64,000 nucleotides of DNA from Gammaproteobacteria bacterium (GTDB lineage Bacteria; Pseudomonadota; Gammaproteobacteria; Competibacterales; Competibacteraceae): NCBI GenBank assembly GCA_024235095.1, contig JACKNC010000002.1, forward strand, positions 124,001-188,000, read 5' to 3'. This document shows positions 52,998 through 60,875 of the stretch, in pieces. The notes under the pieces are model-generated. The model did not search any database. It saw only the letters and a program-made list of their open reading frames with translations, and had not been told where the DNA came from. The stretch's first letter is position 1, and the number at the start of each line of letters is the position of its first letter. The position numbers and the translations under genes were made by a program.

Positions 52998-53414
52998 CTA
53001 CTTAAAAATCTCCTCCACAGGTATTTCCATATTCAATATCCAATCAGTCAGAATTCCGGAAGAATAGGAAACTGGTTTGTTAATATCATGAAAAATGACA
53101 ATGGTTTTTGCAGGAGGAATGACCATCCAGCAGGACTTAATACCAGCCCTTAAATAAACCTCGATTTTTTCCGTAACTTCATTAACTCCTTGCTTTGGTG
53201 ATAATATTTCTACCACCATTAATGGCCTTTCATCTGCTTTCACCTTATCATGTAAAAAATCAATTTCCTTTTTTTCATAGACGGCAATATCAGGGATATA
53301 ATCATTGCCGTCGATGTCCAGAGTAATTCCAATATGGAAATTGAATTTTTCCTCATGATCAAGAAGCCTGGCAATACGATAGGCGAGATAGGAGTGGTTG
53401 TAAGATGGCGACAT
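52998..53414 (-). CDS. Uma2-family (PD-(D/E)XK-like) protein, short form
   Basis: This 138-residue protein is of the Uma2/DUF820 family of nuclease-fold proteins. It shows the acidic motif DGNDYIPDIAVYEKKE, then PLMVVEILSPKQGVNEVTEK and AGIKSCWMVIPPAKTIVIF. The common longer form (about 190 residues) has an extra N-terminal region; this short form begins at SPSYNHSYLAYRIARLLD and seems complete. Function in bacteria is unresolved, though the family is abundant near mobile DNA. Codons are AT-rich. It ends 28 bases before the IS630-type element's left end on the map. Confidence 0.82.
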   Translation of the reverse strand: MSPSYNHSYLAYRIARLLDHEEKFNFHIGITLDIDGNDYIPDIAVYEKKEIDFLHDKVKADERPLMVVEILSPKQGVNEVTEKIEVYLRAGIKSCWMVIPPAKTIVIFHDINKPVSYSSGILTDWILNMEIPVEEIFK

Positions 53415-53461
53415 TTATCAAACCACTCCTGTTGTCTTGCTAATAGTTATCCCCACAAAAA

Positions 53462-53827
53462 TCATGCTGGAGCTTTTTCAGGATTAGCGTATTGAGTATC
53501 AGGGAGCCTAAAAAATGATTTGACCCTTTCCTGAAATTCTTTTAGCTTTTCCAAAGCAGAATAAACGCGCGCTCTGAAATCAGCCCGGTTTTTAATTGGC
53601 TCCTTTTCCAGATGATCATTTTTGATCTCATTCCAAACCTGTTCATCCGGATTTAACTCTGGCGAGTGGGGGGGAAGAAAGAACAAGCGGATTTGTTTTC
53701 GATGCGTCTCAAGAAAGGCTTTGACTTCTTTCGAGGTATGATAAGACGCATTGTCCGTGATGACAATTAATGGGCGCTCTCGACCCTCTAATGCCTTCTC
53801 TAAAAAGGCAATGAAAACCCCACTCAC
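53462..53827 (-). CDS. IS630-family transposase, C-terminal half (same frame)
   Basis: Directly after the TGA, in the same frame, come VSGVFIAFLEKALEGRERPL, then the second catalytic Asp in VITDNASYHTSKEV, and the Glu in LPPHSPELNPDEQVWNEIKN. This completes the DDE triad of IS630. A GTG at 53827 could serve as a start, but the natural reading is one transposase interrupted by a nonsense codon, or one made by stop readthrough. The half without the DNA-binding part would not work alone. Confidence 0.8.
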   Translation of the reverse strand: MSGVFIAFLEKALEGRERPLIVITDNASYHTSKEVKAFLETHRKQIRLFFLPPHSPELNPDEQVWNEIKNDHLEKEPIKNRADFRARVYSALEKLKEFQERVKSFFRLPDTQYANPEKAPA

Positions 53828-54517
53828 TCATTTTTGAGTGGTCACTTCAAATATTAACTCGCCCGTCGCCGTAACCATCGATAAAATGTGAAACCCACCC
53901 CGGTCATCACTCACTTTAATTTCAGGCGGATGACCGACTAAGCCCCACGTCCGTCCAGAACGCGTATGGCCTTGAACCCATGACTCATCCTGAAACGCAA
54001 TATCCGCTCCAAGTTCTTGAGCCCGCTTCTGAATCTCTTTAAATTCTTCATTAATAAACTTTTTAACTTCCTCCTGATCCTGGTTTAAGGCATGATAACA
54101 AGGTTTTTGACAACTCAGTCCTAATTGATGTAAATGCAGACGAACCGTGGCATCCGATACCCATAAACCAAAGTACTCTTTCAATAAATTAACCATGATC
54201 TCTAAAGTCCATAAAACCGTATCATAGCCATGATCCGCCGGCGTCGTATTGAGTATCGTTTCTTTTAACCATCGATCAATATCCGGAGTCATCACACACG
54301 TGGCGCCGAGCGCTTTCCGGGTATCCAGGGCTTCTTCTCCTTCATAACGATAGTTGCGAAGCCAATCATAAATACTCGTTCGGTCGATACCCAAAAAATC
54401 AGCAACAAGCTCCGGACCATAATGCTTCTCTTCGACCGCGCGAACCGCAATACGCCGGATGTAATTCATCACTTCATCCGGTATTTTACGTGCATCAAAC
54501 ATCCATTCCGCGTTCAT
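53828..54517 (-). CDS. IS630-family transposase, N-terminal half (ends at in-frame TGA)
   Basis: The 229-residue product begins MNAEWMFDARKIPDEVMNYI. It has helix-turn-helix segments (LVADFLGIDRTSIYDWLRNY and LKEYFGLWVSDATVRLHLHQ) and the first DDE aspartate in ADIAFQDESWVQGH. It ends with FEVTTQK followed by TGA. The next codon continues, in the same frame, with the rest of the transposase. A single base change would explain the stop. The start has AGGAGG before it. Confidence 0.85.
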   Translation of the reverse strand: MNAEWMFDARKIPDEVMNYIRRIAVRAVEEKHYGPELVADFLGIDRTSIYDWLRNYRYEGEEALDTRKALGATCVMTPDIDRWLKETILNTTPADHGYDTVLWTLEIMVNLLKEYFGLWVSDATVRLHLHQLGLSCQKPCYHALNQDQEEVKKFINEEFKEIQKRAQELGADIAFQDESWVQGHTRSGRTWGLVGHPPEIKVSDDRGGFHILSMVTATGELIFEVTTQK

Positions 54518-54627
54518 TGCCGCACCTCCTCTATAAATTTAGAGTCTCTAAAGAGGTCTTCTATAGTTATTAGACAATTTGATTAACGCTCAGTTCGTTG
54601 ATAATGTAGGGATAATCGTTGGCAAGC

Positions 54628-55974
54628 CTATGCTAACGCCTCGGCATATCGCTGTAAATCCGCTTCAGTCCGGGTCTCAGTTGCGCAAACCAGCAACGCA
54701 TGGCCCAATTCAGGATATTCATTACTCAGATCGAACCCACCGAGAATGCCGCGCGCCAGCAATCCATCCAGCACTTCGTCAGCGGGACGCGGCAACTTCA
54801 ATACCGCTTCGTGGAAGACCGGACGGTTAAACGCTTGACTAACGCCTGGAATCACCGTCAATTGTTCCATCAGCTTGCGGGTATTCGCATGACAGGCCGC
54901 AGCGACCTGCTCCAATCCATGCGGACCGAGCAGCGACAGATATAATGTGGCGGCGGTAACCATCAGACCCTGATTCGTGCAAATATTGGAAGTCGCCTTG
55001 GAACGACGAATATGCTGCTCGCGGGCCTGCAAGGTCAGGGTAAAACCGGTTTTCCCATCCAGATCCACGGTGCGTCCAACCAGACGGCCCGGCATCTGCC
55101 GCACCAGTTCTTTCCGGCAACACAGGAAGCCGAAGTAGGGGCCGCCTGAATTCAGTGGCGCGCCGAATGGCTGACCGTCGCCGCAAGCGATGTCGGCGCC
55201 GGTATGACCCCATTCGCTCGGCGGCTTGAGCACCGCCAACGCCGTAGGATTGACGACCGCCACCGCCAGCGCATCATGTCGATGCGCCCAATCGGTCAAT
55301 GCGTCAACGTCTTCCAGCACCCCAAAAAAATTGGGTTGCGGGATCACCAGCGCTGCAAAATCCTGGCCGGCATACGGCGCCAGCGCCTCCTCCGGGGTAT
55401 GGCCGCCTACTGGATCATAGGGCAGTTCCATCAACTCGATGTCTTGATTATGGACAATCGCGTGGGCTACCCGATGGTAGAAGGGGTGCAGCGTTCGGGG
55501 AACCAGGATCCGTTTCGATTTGGATTTCCGGTTGGCGCGCACCGCCATCAACAAGGCTTCGGCCAGCGCCGACGCCCCGTCATACAACGACGCGTTGGAC
55601 ACGGCCAGGCCGGTCAGGCCCACCATCATGCTCTGGTACTCGTAGAGCACTTGCAGAGTGCCCTGGCTGGCTTCCGGCTGATAGGGCGTGTAGGCGCTAT
55701 AGAATTCCCCACGTCCGGCGATTTCCCAGACTGCCGCAGGAATATGATGTTCATAAGCGCCGGCGCCCAGGAAACAGAGCGGTTGCGGAAGCGCCGCCGC
55801 TCGTTCGGTCATCAGCCGGCTCACCCGCCACTCGTCCAAGGCATCCGGCAGGGCCGGCAATTCGCCGATCTGTAGGGAGGGCGGAATTTCGTCGAACAGA
55901 GCTTCAAGGGTTGGAACGTCAATCGCGTCCAGCATCGCCCGGACATCGTCCGGGGTATGGGGGATAAACGGCAT
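54628..55974 (-). CDS. gcvPA: Glycine dehydrogenase (decarboxylating), subunit 1
   Basis: GcvPA is the N-terminal half of the split P-protein of the glycine cleavage system. The 448-residue protein shows FIPHTPDDVRAMLDAI, FLGAGAYEHHIPAAVWEIAG, the YTPYQPEASQGTLQVLYEYQ segment and SNASLYDGASALAEALLM. The PLP lysine is on the other subunit, GcvPB, whose gene normally follows. Here the sequence downstream is 57 bases and then an IS630-type element, so gcvPB is absent from this site. It follows gcvH by 15 bases. Confidence 0.94.
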   Translation of the reverse strand: MPFIPHTPDDVRAMLDAIDVPTLEALFDEIPPSLQIGELPALPDALDEWRVSRLMTERAAALPQPLCFLGAGAYEHHIPAAVWEIAGRGEFYSAYTPYQPEASQGTLQVLYEYQSMMVGLTGLAVSNASLYDGASALAEALLMAVRANRKSKSKRILVPRTLHPFYHRVAHAIVHNQDIELMELPYDPVGGHTPEEALAPYAGQDFAALVIPQPNFFGVLEDVDALTDWAHRHDALAVAVVNPTALAVLKPPSEWGHTGADIACGDGQPFGAPLNSGGPYFGFLCCRKELVRQMPGRLVGRTVDLDGKTGFTLTLQAREQHIRRSKATSNICTNQGLMVTAATLYLSLLGPHGLEQVAAACHANTRKLMEQLTVIPGVSQAFNRPVFHEAVLKLPRPADEVLDGLLARGILGGFDLSNEYPELGHALLVCATETRTEADLQRYAEALA

Positions 55975-55989
55975 GGATGGAGCGCCTCC

Positions 55990-56424
55990 TTAACCGGCTA
56001 ACTTGGCGTTAGTCAAGGAGCCTTCCTCGTCTTCGTCCTCGTCAATGGCAATCAACTCGTAAGCAGCGGCGTCCAGCAAGCCTTCCAAGTCAGCGCTAGT
56101 CTTGATGCGCAGAATCCACCCTTCCTCGTAAGGATCTTCATTGATCAATTCCGGATTGTCCGCCAGCAATTCATTTACTTCGACGATCACACCATCCACC
56201 GGGCTGTACACATCGGAGGCCGCCTTGACCGATTCAACCACGGCACAGCCTTCGGCGGCGGTGACTACACGGCCCGCTTCCGGCAATTCCACAAACACCA
56301 GATCGCCCAACAGGTGCTGAGCATGATCGGTGATGCCGACAGTAACGATGCCGTCTTCCTGGGAGCGCACCCATTCATGGGTCTCGGTATAGCGCAGTTC
56401 AGAGGGGATAGTGCTGCTCATCAT
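55990..56424 (-). CDS. gcvH: Glycine cleavage system H protein with acidic tail
   Basis: GcvH carries the lipoyl arm between the P, T and L proteins. The 144-residue product shows ELRYTETHEWVRSQEDGIVT and the lipoylated Lys67 in CAVVESVKAASDVYSPVDG. After the normal domain end it has an acidic tail (AIDEDEDEEGSLTNAKLAG), about 15 residues longer than common forms. The start may be either of two adjacent ATGs. It lies between gcvT and gcvPA on the same strand. Confidence 0.95.
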   Translation of the reverse strand: MMSSTIPSELRYTETHEWVRSQEDGIVTVGITDHAQHLLGDLVFVELPEAGRVVTAAEGCAVVESVKAASDVYSPVDGVIVEVNELLADNPELINEDPYEEGWILRIKTSADLEGLLDAAAYELIAIDEDEDEEGSLTNAKLAG

Positions 56425-56478
56425 CGACTCCTCAACAGGTTGGATCGGAATAGAAACGGTTAAGTTGGAAAGGTTAGA

Positions 56479-57555
56479 TTAGGCAGGACGCGAGACAAAG
56501 GGCGGCTTGATCACTTGCGCCGACAGACGCTTGCTGCGCACCTCAATCTGGCAACGGTCGCCAACGCCAGTCATCACTCGCGCCAGGGCGATGCCCCGGT
56601 TCAAGGTCGGTGAGAATGCGCCGCTGGTCGTGACGCCAATTTTTCGGTCGCCATCACAAACGGTCTGATGACTGCGCAATACGCCACGCTCTTCCAGCAC
56701 GAGACCTACAAAGGTTTGCGGCGCACCGGCGGCGCGTTGCTGTTCCAGGGCGGCGCGACCGATAAAATCGCGTTCCAGCGGCTGCCAAGCCACAGTCCAA
56801 CCCAGCCCGGAGACCAGGGGAGTGGTGGTTTCGTCCATGTCGCTGCCATAAAGACTCATGCCGGCTTCAAGACGCAGCGTGTCGCGAGCGCCCAGTCCAC
56901 AAGGCGCAACGCCAACGTCTAATAACCGATCCCAAAGCGCTGACGCATCCTGGACAGACGGCATGATCTCCACCCCGTCTTCACCGGTGTAACCGGTGCG
57001 GGCGATGAACGCGCCGCCACTCTCCACGGCGTGAAAGCGGCCACTGGCGCGCACCGCTTGCAGGGTCGGGGCATCCAAAACAGCTTCCAGCTTCGCCAGG
57101 GCTTCCGGCCCCTGCACCGCCAACATGGCCAGGTCGTCGCGTTCACGCCAGGCGGCGTTAAAGCGCTCCGCCCGCGGCGCGATCCAGGCCAGGTCTTTAT
57201 CACGGGTAGCGGCGTTCAGCACCAACCGGTAGCCGCCTTCGCCCCGGTCGTAAACAATCAGATCGTCGATGACGCCGCCGGAGTCGTTCAACATGCAGGT
57301 ATAAAGCGCTTTGCCAGGATAAAGACGGGCAACATCGTTGGCTAGAAGATAACGCAGCAGGACGCGGGTCGGATCGGGAGCGGGGAAATCAACAATGGTC
57401 ATGTGCGAGACGTCGAACATTCCGGCGGCCTTGCGGACTTGATGATGTTCCTTAAGCTGGGAGCCGTAGTGCAGCGGCATGTCCCAGCCGCCGAAATCCA
57501 CCAGCTTCGCCCCCAAGGCGAGATGACAGCCGTACAGAGGAGTGCGTTCAGCCAT
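56479..57555 (-). CDS. gcvT: Aminomethyltransferase (glycine cleavage T protein)
   Basis: GcvT transfers the methylene group from the aminomethyl-lipoyl arm to tetrahydrofolate. The 358-residue protein shows RTPLYGCHLALGAKLVDFGG, GMFDVSHMTIVDF, ARTGYTGEDGVEIM, GLGARDTLRLEAGMSLYGSD and the C-terminal barrel RGVLRSHQTVCDGDRKIGVT. It is the first gene of the gcvT-gcvH-gcvPA set. No glycine riboswitch fold was recognised in the 240-base upstream gap. Confidence 0.95.
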   Translation of the reverse strand: MAERTPLYGCHLALGAKLVDFGGWDMPLHYGSQLKEHHQVRKAAGMFDVSHMTIVDFPAPDPTRVLLRYLLANDVARLYPGKALYTCMLNDSGGVIDDLIVYDRGEGGYRLVLNAATRDKDLAWIAPRAERFNAAWRERDDLAMLAVQGPEALAKLEAVLDAPTLQAVRASGRFHAVESGGAFIARTGYTGEDGVEIMPSVQDASALWDRLLDVGVAPCGLGARDTLRLEAGMSLYGSDMDETTTPLVSGLGWTVAWQPLERDFIGRAALEQQRAAGAPQTFVGLVLEERGVLRSHQTVCDGDRKIGVTTSGAFSPTLNRGIALARVMTGVGDRCQIEVRSKRLSAQVIKPPFVSRPA

Positions 57556-57694
57556 GCGAAAAAATCCTCAAGCAATGGATGGTGCATGTTAGCCTGAAAT
57601 AGGCTGCTGGAGATACTGCAATAATACGCTCAAAACTCATCATCCTTTCCCTCAACCCTTCTCCTGTCGTTATGAAGCATAGGTTAGCGCAGAC

Positions 57695-57787
57695 GCTCCC
57701 CCTTTGCTAAAGGTAGGACTGTTAAGTTCTACGAAAATAGGGCAGCTCGCCGATACTTGACAGCCTCGCCCTTAGCAAAGGGGGAGC
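57695..57787. repeat. MITE-like element with 16-bp inverted ends
   Basis: GCTCCCCCTTTGCTAA (57695-57710) and TTAGCAAAGGGGGAGC (57772-57787) are perfect inverted ends separated by 61 bases. The 93-bp unit is noncoding and sits between gcvT and the glycosyltransferase gene. It has the form of a nonautonomous repeat or intergenic palindrome; no matching transposase occurs in the window and no clear target duplication is seen. Confidence 0.6.
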
Positions 57788-57799
57788 AGGGGGATTCGG

Positions 57800-58882
57800 T
57801 TACGTCACCGCTTCCAGAATCTTGGCAAAATGAACGCTGGCTGCTGGCCAATCCGGCAAGGTTTCGCGCGCGGCGCGAGCGCCAGCCGCCAAGCATTCCC
57901 GCAACCCCGGCTCGTCCAGGAAACGCGCCAGGGCCTCAGCCAGCGCTGTTTCGTCGCCAGGCGGAACCAACAATCCAGCATCCGCCGGCACCGTGTCGGG
58001 AATCGCCCCGGCAGTGGTGCTAATAATTGGTAAACCCCGCGCCAGCGCTTCGGCCAGCACCATGCCATAACCCTCATAAAAAGAAGGCAGCACGAATCCA
58101 TCCGCCTGTTGATACGCAGCCTCCAGGGCTACGGTCTCCAATTCTCCTAACCATTCCACGCGATCAGACAAACCGAGCTCATCAACCAGCATTCGCAAGC
58201 GCGCAGCAGTCGCTGGATCATGGATATCGCCACCGGCGCAACGCAAGCGCCAAGAACGATCTTTCAACCGGGCCAGCGCTCGGAACAGGACAGCATGGCC
58301 TTTGCGTGGGGTCAGGCTGGCCGCGCACAACCAGGCAAGTTCACGGCCACCTGAACCGGTCGCCAGTGGCGCGGGGTCAACGCCAGGCGACACCACGGCG
58401 CAGCGTTCCGGCGGAACGCCATAATCAGTCAGCACTCGCGCCGTGCTGGGGCTGGTCACAATGACCTGACGCACCTGGCGCAACGCCTCGCGTTCACTGA
58501 CATACAGTCGTTCGCGTTGCACCTCGTCCAGGCCGGTTTCCAGCGCCAGCGGGTGATGCACCAGTCCGATTAATCGCAACCGGTCACAGTGTGCGGCGGC
58601 GGCTTCCGGCATAGCGCCCAGCGCCAGACCGTCGATTACCGCCAGCGACTGATCCGGAAGGGCGACCAGCGCTTCATGGGCTTCGGTGAGTGCCGCCGAT
58701 GTGGGCGCAGGGAACGAAGCGTCAAGACGCTGGAGTGCAACCGGCCAGCCCAGCGCCGCTAGCCCGGCCATAATGCGCCGGTCGTAAATCGTGCCGCCAG
58801 TGCGCCGGTCTGGATCGCCGGGAATCAGGAAATAAGCCTCGTGCGCGGGTGATGGAGAGGACGGGGCAACGCCTTGATTCAA
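57800..58882 (-). CDS. Glycosyltransferase family 4 protein
   Basis: This 360-residue GT-B glycosyltransferase has the N-terminal EAYFLIPGDPDRRTGGTIYD and the C-terminal donor-binding half: LAWLCAASLTPRKGHAVLFR, RVEWLGELETVALEAAYQQA, and the EX7E-type DGFVLPSFYEGYGMVLAEAL segment. The donor is probably a nucleotide sugar and the product unknown. It overlaps the PTPS-like gene upstream by four bases, and the dehydrogenase gene precedes that, so the three are one unit. The divergent CDP-alcohol phosphatidyltransferase suggests a lipid- or polyol-linked glycan (inference). Confidence 0.87.
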   Translation of the reverse strand: MNQGVAPSSPSPAHEAYFLIPGDPDRRTGGTIYDRRIMAGLAALGWPVALQRLDASFPAPTSAALTEAHEALVALPDQSLAVIDGLALGAMPEAAAAHCDRLRLIGLVHHPLALETGLDEVQRERLYVSEREALRQVRQVIVTSPSTARVLTDYGVPPERCAVVSPGVDPAPLATGSGGRELAWLCAASLTPRKGHAVLFRALARLKDRSWRLRCAGGDIHDPATAARLRMLVDELGLSDRVEWLGELETVALEAAYQQADGFVLPSFYEGYGMVLAEALARGLPIISTTAGAIPDTVPADAGLLVPPGDETALAEALARFLDEPGLRECLAAGARAARETLPDWPAASVHFAKILEAVT

Positions 58883-59280
58883 GGCAATACCCCTTCGTAG
58901 GAGGCCCAGGCGGTGTGTGATTCATGCAAGGTCACGCGCATGGAACTCAGGCCCGCTGTGTTTGGCCCCAGTTGTCCTTCTTCGATGCGCACCGCCATCC
59001 GGTCAAAAATCTCCCGAGCCAGAAATTCCGTGGTGGTGTTGCGGCCTGAAAACTCGGGTAATTCGTCGAGATTGCGGTAGTTCAATTCCTCCAGCACCGC
59101 CTGGAGATTGCCGCTGAGCTGGCTAATATCCACGACGATCCCATCTGCATCGAGGTCGGGACGGCGCAGTTCCAGATCGACGACGTAAGTGGCCCCATGC
59201 ATTCTCTGGGCAGTACCAAAAGCCTCACCGCGAAAACTATGGGCAATCATAAAATGGTCACGAACGCAAACGGTGTACAT
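58879..59280 (-). CDS. PTPS/QueD-fold protein lacking canonical catalytic residues
   Basis: This 133-residue protein has the 6-pyruvoyltetrahydropterin synthase fold, but key residues differ. The zinc motif HGHNY is replaced by MHGATYVVDLEL, the catalytic Cys before it is absent, and the catalytic His of the LDH segment reads LNYRNLDELP. The first zinc His region is kept (DHFMIAHSFRG) and the late Glu remains in VTLHESHTAWASYEG. Start: ATG 59280 matches the family N-terminus (MYTVCVRDHFM); an ATG at 59325 overlaps the preceding stop and could be used through coupling. It is probably not a queuosine enzyme; the gene order suggests a distinct pathway. Confidence 0.8.
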   Translation of the reverse strand: MYTVCVRDHFMIAHSFRGEAFGTAQRMHGATYVVDLELRRPDLDADGIVVDISQLSGNLQAVLEELNYRNLDELPEFSGRNTTTEFLAREIFDRMAVRIEEGQLGPNTAGLSSMRVTLHESHTAWASYEGVLP

Positions 59281-59321
59281 GGCAAGGTCTCGGGTTGGGA
59301 TCCTGGATGATCCGGTTGAAA

Positions 59322-60323
59322 TCATCGCACAAGTTCGACCGGACGGTAATCAATACGGTGGCAGAGTACGCCCAATGGATTTCGGCTCAATTCACTCATC
59401 ACCTTGGGCAGATCGGTAAAGGGACTTTCCCCGCTAATCAGACTATCCAACACTGGATCGTTTAGCAGTTCCATGACCGTGGTCATCCGCCGCCGATAAT
59501 GCCAGCGGCTGCGCTGGACCGTAGCGATGTTGCCGACCTGGGAACTGCGAATATTAAGCCGTTTAGCATGAAAATCCTCGCCGAGCGGCAAACTGACCGG
59601 TTTATTGCCGAACCAGCTTGCTTCCACCACGGTCGCCTCGAAGCCGGCTAGATCCAGGGCTGTAACCAGACCCGCTGGCGCACCGCTGGCGTGAATGATC
59701 ACATCCTGCTGGCCTTCCGCTCCGGTCGGTAAGGCGAACCGAACGCCCAACTGCTCCGCGATGATCGCTTTATCGGGATCGATATCCACCAATTGCACCG
59801 CACAGCTAGGTAGTTGTCCGGCTAGTCGGGCAATAAGGCACCCTACAACCCCGGCGCCAATCACTGTGATCCGATCTCCTAACCGGGGACTGGCGTCCCA
59901 GAGCACATTCAGCGCGGTTTCCAGATTGGCCGCCAGTACGGCCCGCCCCGCGGGAACCAGGTCGGGTACTGGCGTAACCGCCGCCGCGGGAACGATGTAG
60001 TAGTCCTGATGGGGATAAAGGCAGAAGACAATTTGTCCGCGCCAGGCCGAGGAACCCGCTTCAATGATGCCGACGTTGCAGTAACCGTATTTCACCGGCG
60101 CCGGGAATTCGCCCTGCTGAAAAGGGGCGCGCATCACCGGGTATTGGCTGGGCGGCACCTCGCCACGAAACACCAAACTCTCGGTGCCGCGACTGATAGC
60201 CGTGTACAACGTCCGCACCCGCACCTCATCCAGGCCAGGCTGTGGCAGGCGTTCGGTGCGAATTTCGCCGCGACCAGGGGCAATGAGCCAGAATGCCCGA
60301 GCTGGCATACCTTCGGTTTTCAT
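59322..60323 (-). CDS. Medium-chain dehydrogenase/reductase family protein
   Basis: This 333-residue protein has the MDR two-domain plan. The N-terminal GroES-like domain (VRVRTLYTAISRGTESLVFR, KYGYCNVGIIEAG) is followed by a Rossmann domain with ITVIGAGVVGCLIARLAGQL. The structural-zinc cysteine quartet is absent. The catalytic Cys/His/Cys set is not clearly present, so it may be a zinc-independent member. It is the first gene of a three-gene minus-strand unit and is divergent from a small hypothetical gene 95 bases away. It presumably oxidises or reduces a sugar- or polyol-like intermediate (inference). Confidence 0.83.
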   Translation of the reverse strand: MKTEGMPARAFWLIAPGRGEIRTERLPQPGLDEVRVRTLYTAISRGTESLVFRGEVPPSQYPVMRAPFQQGEFPAPVKYGYCNVGIIEAGSSAWRGQIVFCLYPHQDYYIVPAAAVTPVPDLVPAGRAVLAANLETALNVLWDASPRLGDRITVIGAGVVGCLIARLAGQLPSCAVQLVDIDPDKAIIAEQLGVRFALPTGAEGQQDVIIHASGAPAGLVTALDLAGFEATVVEASWFGNKPVSLPLGEDFHAKRLNIRSSQVGNIATVQRSRWHYRRRMTTVMELLNDPVLDSLISGESPFTDLPKVMSELSRNPLGVLCHRIDYRPVELVR

Positions 60324-60418
60324 AGTGAATAACGTCTCCCCAAGGCTTTTTGAACAGCATTTGTCTTAAAATGCCTTAAAATGGGTCAGTAGCGCAAACG
60401 CAACCATAGAGAACCCGT

Positions 60419-60853
60419 ATGGCGAATCTTCCAGCGACGGTCCATGCCCTGCTCCATGCTCTAGCGACGCCCCTCACGGTGCTGATGAGCGCCAGCGATA
60501 TTCTGCATAATCGCACGCCTGATTCCATCAAGCAGCCGGTCTGCCGGGTGTATGACCTGAGTCATCAATTTGGACGGGAAGTAGTCGAATTGCGCGCCTG
60601 TCTTGATGAGCGTATTGATCTGCAATCTCCGGTCAATACATCAGCGCAAATTCGGCAATTGGCTGCGAAGTGGCAACGTTATGAGGCGCAGATCTCCGGC
60701 CTGGTTGATGAAATCGAGCATGCCAACATCCAGATGTCGGAACCCCTATTGGACAAAATTCTCCATCAGAATCTGCCAAACGGATTAAGCGAACTGCGTC
60801 AGGCGCTTTCACAACTGGCCGTCATTCAACCCGAAGACCTGACTCTCTCCTGA
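60419..60853 (+). CDS. Hypothetical helical protein, 144 residues
   Basis: No family is recognised. The product is soluble and mostly helical (TVHALLHALATPLTVLMSAS near the start, and AAKWQRYEAQISGLVDEIEH as a likely coiled segment). HALATPLTVL slightly recalls the H-box of histidine kinases, but no kinase domain follows. It starts at ATG 60419 and precedes the CDP-alcohol phosphatidyltransferase gene by 22 bases, so the two are likely co-transcribed. Confidence 0.6.
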   Translation: MANLPATVHALLHALATPLTVLMSASDILHNRTPDSIKQPVCRVYDLSHQFGREVVELRACLDERIDLQSPVNTSAQIRQLAAKWQRYEAQISGLVDEIEHANIQMSEPLLDKILHQNLPNGLSELRQALSQLAVIQPEDLTLS

Positions 60854-60875
60854 ATCAGCGATTGCTTTTATTCCC

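Larger units (their letters stand above)
53441..54572 (-). mobile_element. IS630-family element
   Basis: An IS630/Tc1-type transposase split by a stop codon lies between two TA dinucleotides (53441-53442 and 54571-54572). The adjoining ends are imperfect inverted repeats (ATAGTTAT at the left, ATAACTAT read inward from the right). IS630 elements insert at TA and duplicate it. The boundaries are therefore reasonable but not certain; length would be about 1.13 kb. It separates the Uma2 gene from gcvPA. Confidence 0.65.

Noticed and set aside
57556..57799. A glycine riboswitch upstream of gcvT
   Set aside because: I looked for the paired aptamer cores and found none; the gap is better explained by the MITE-like palindrome.
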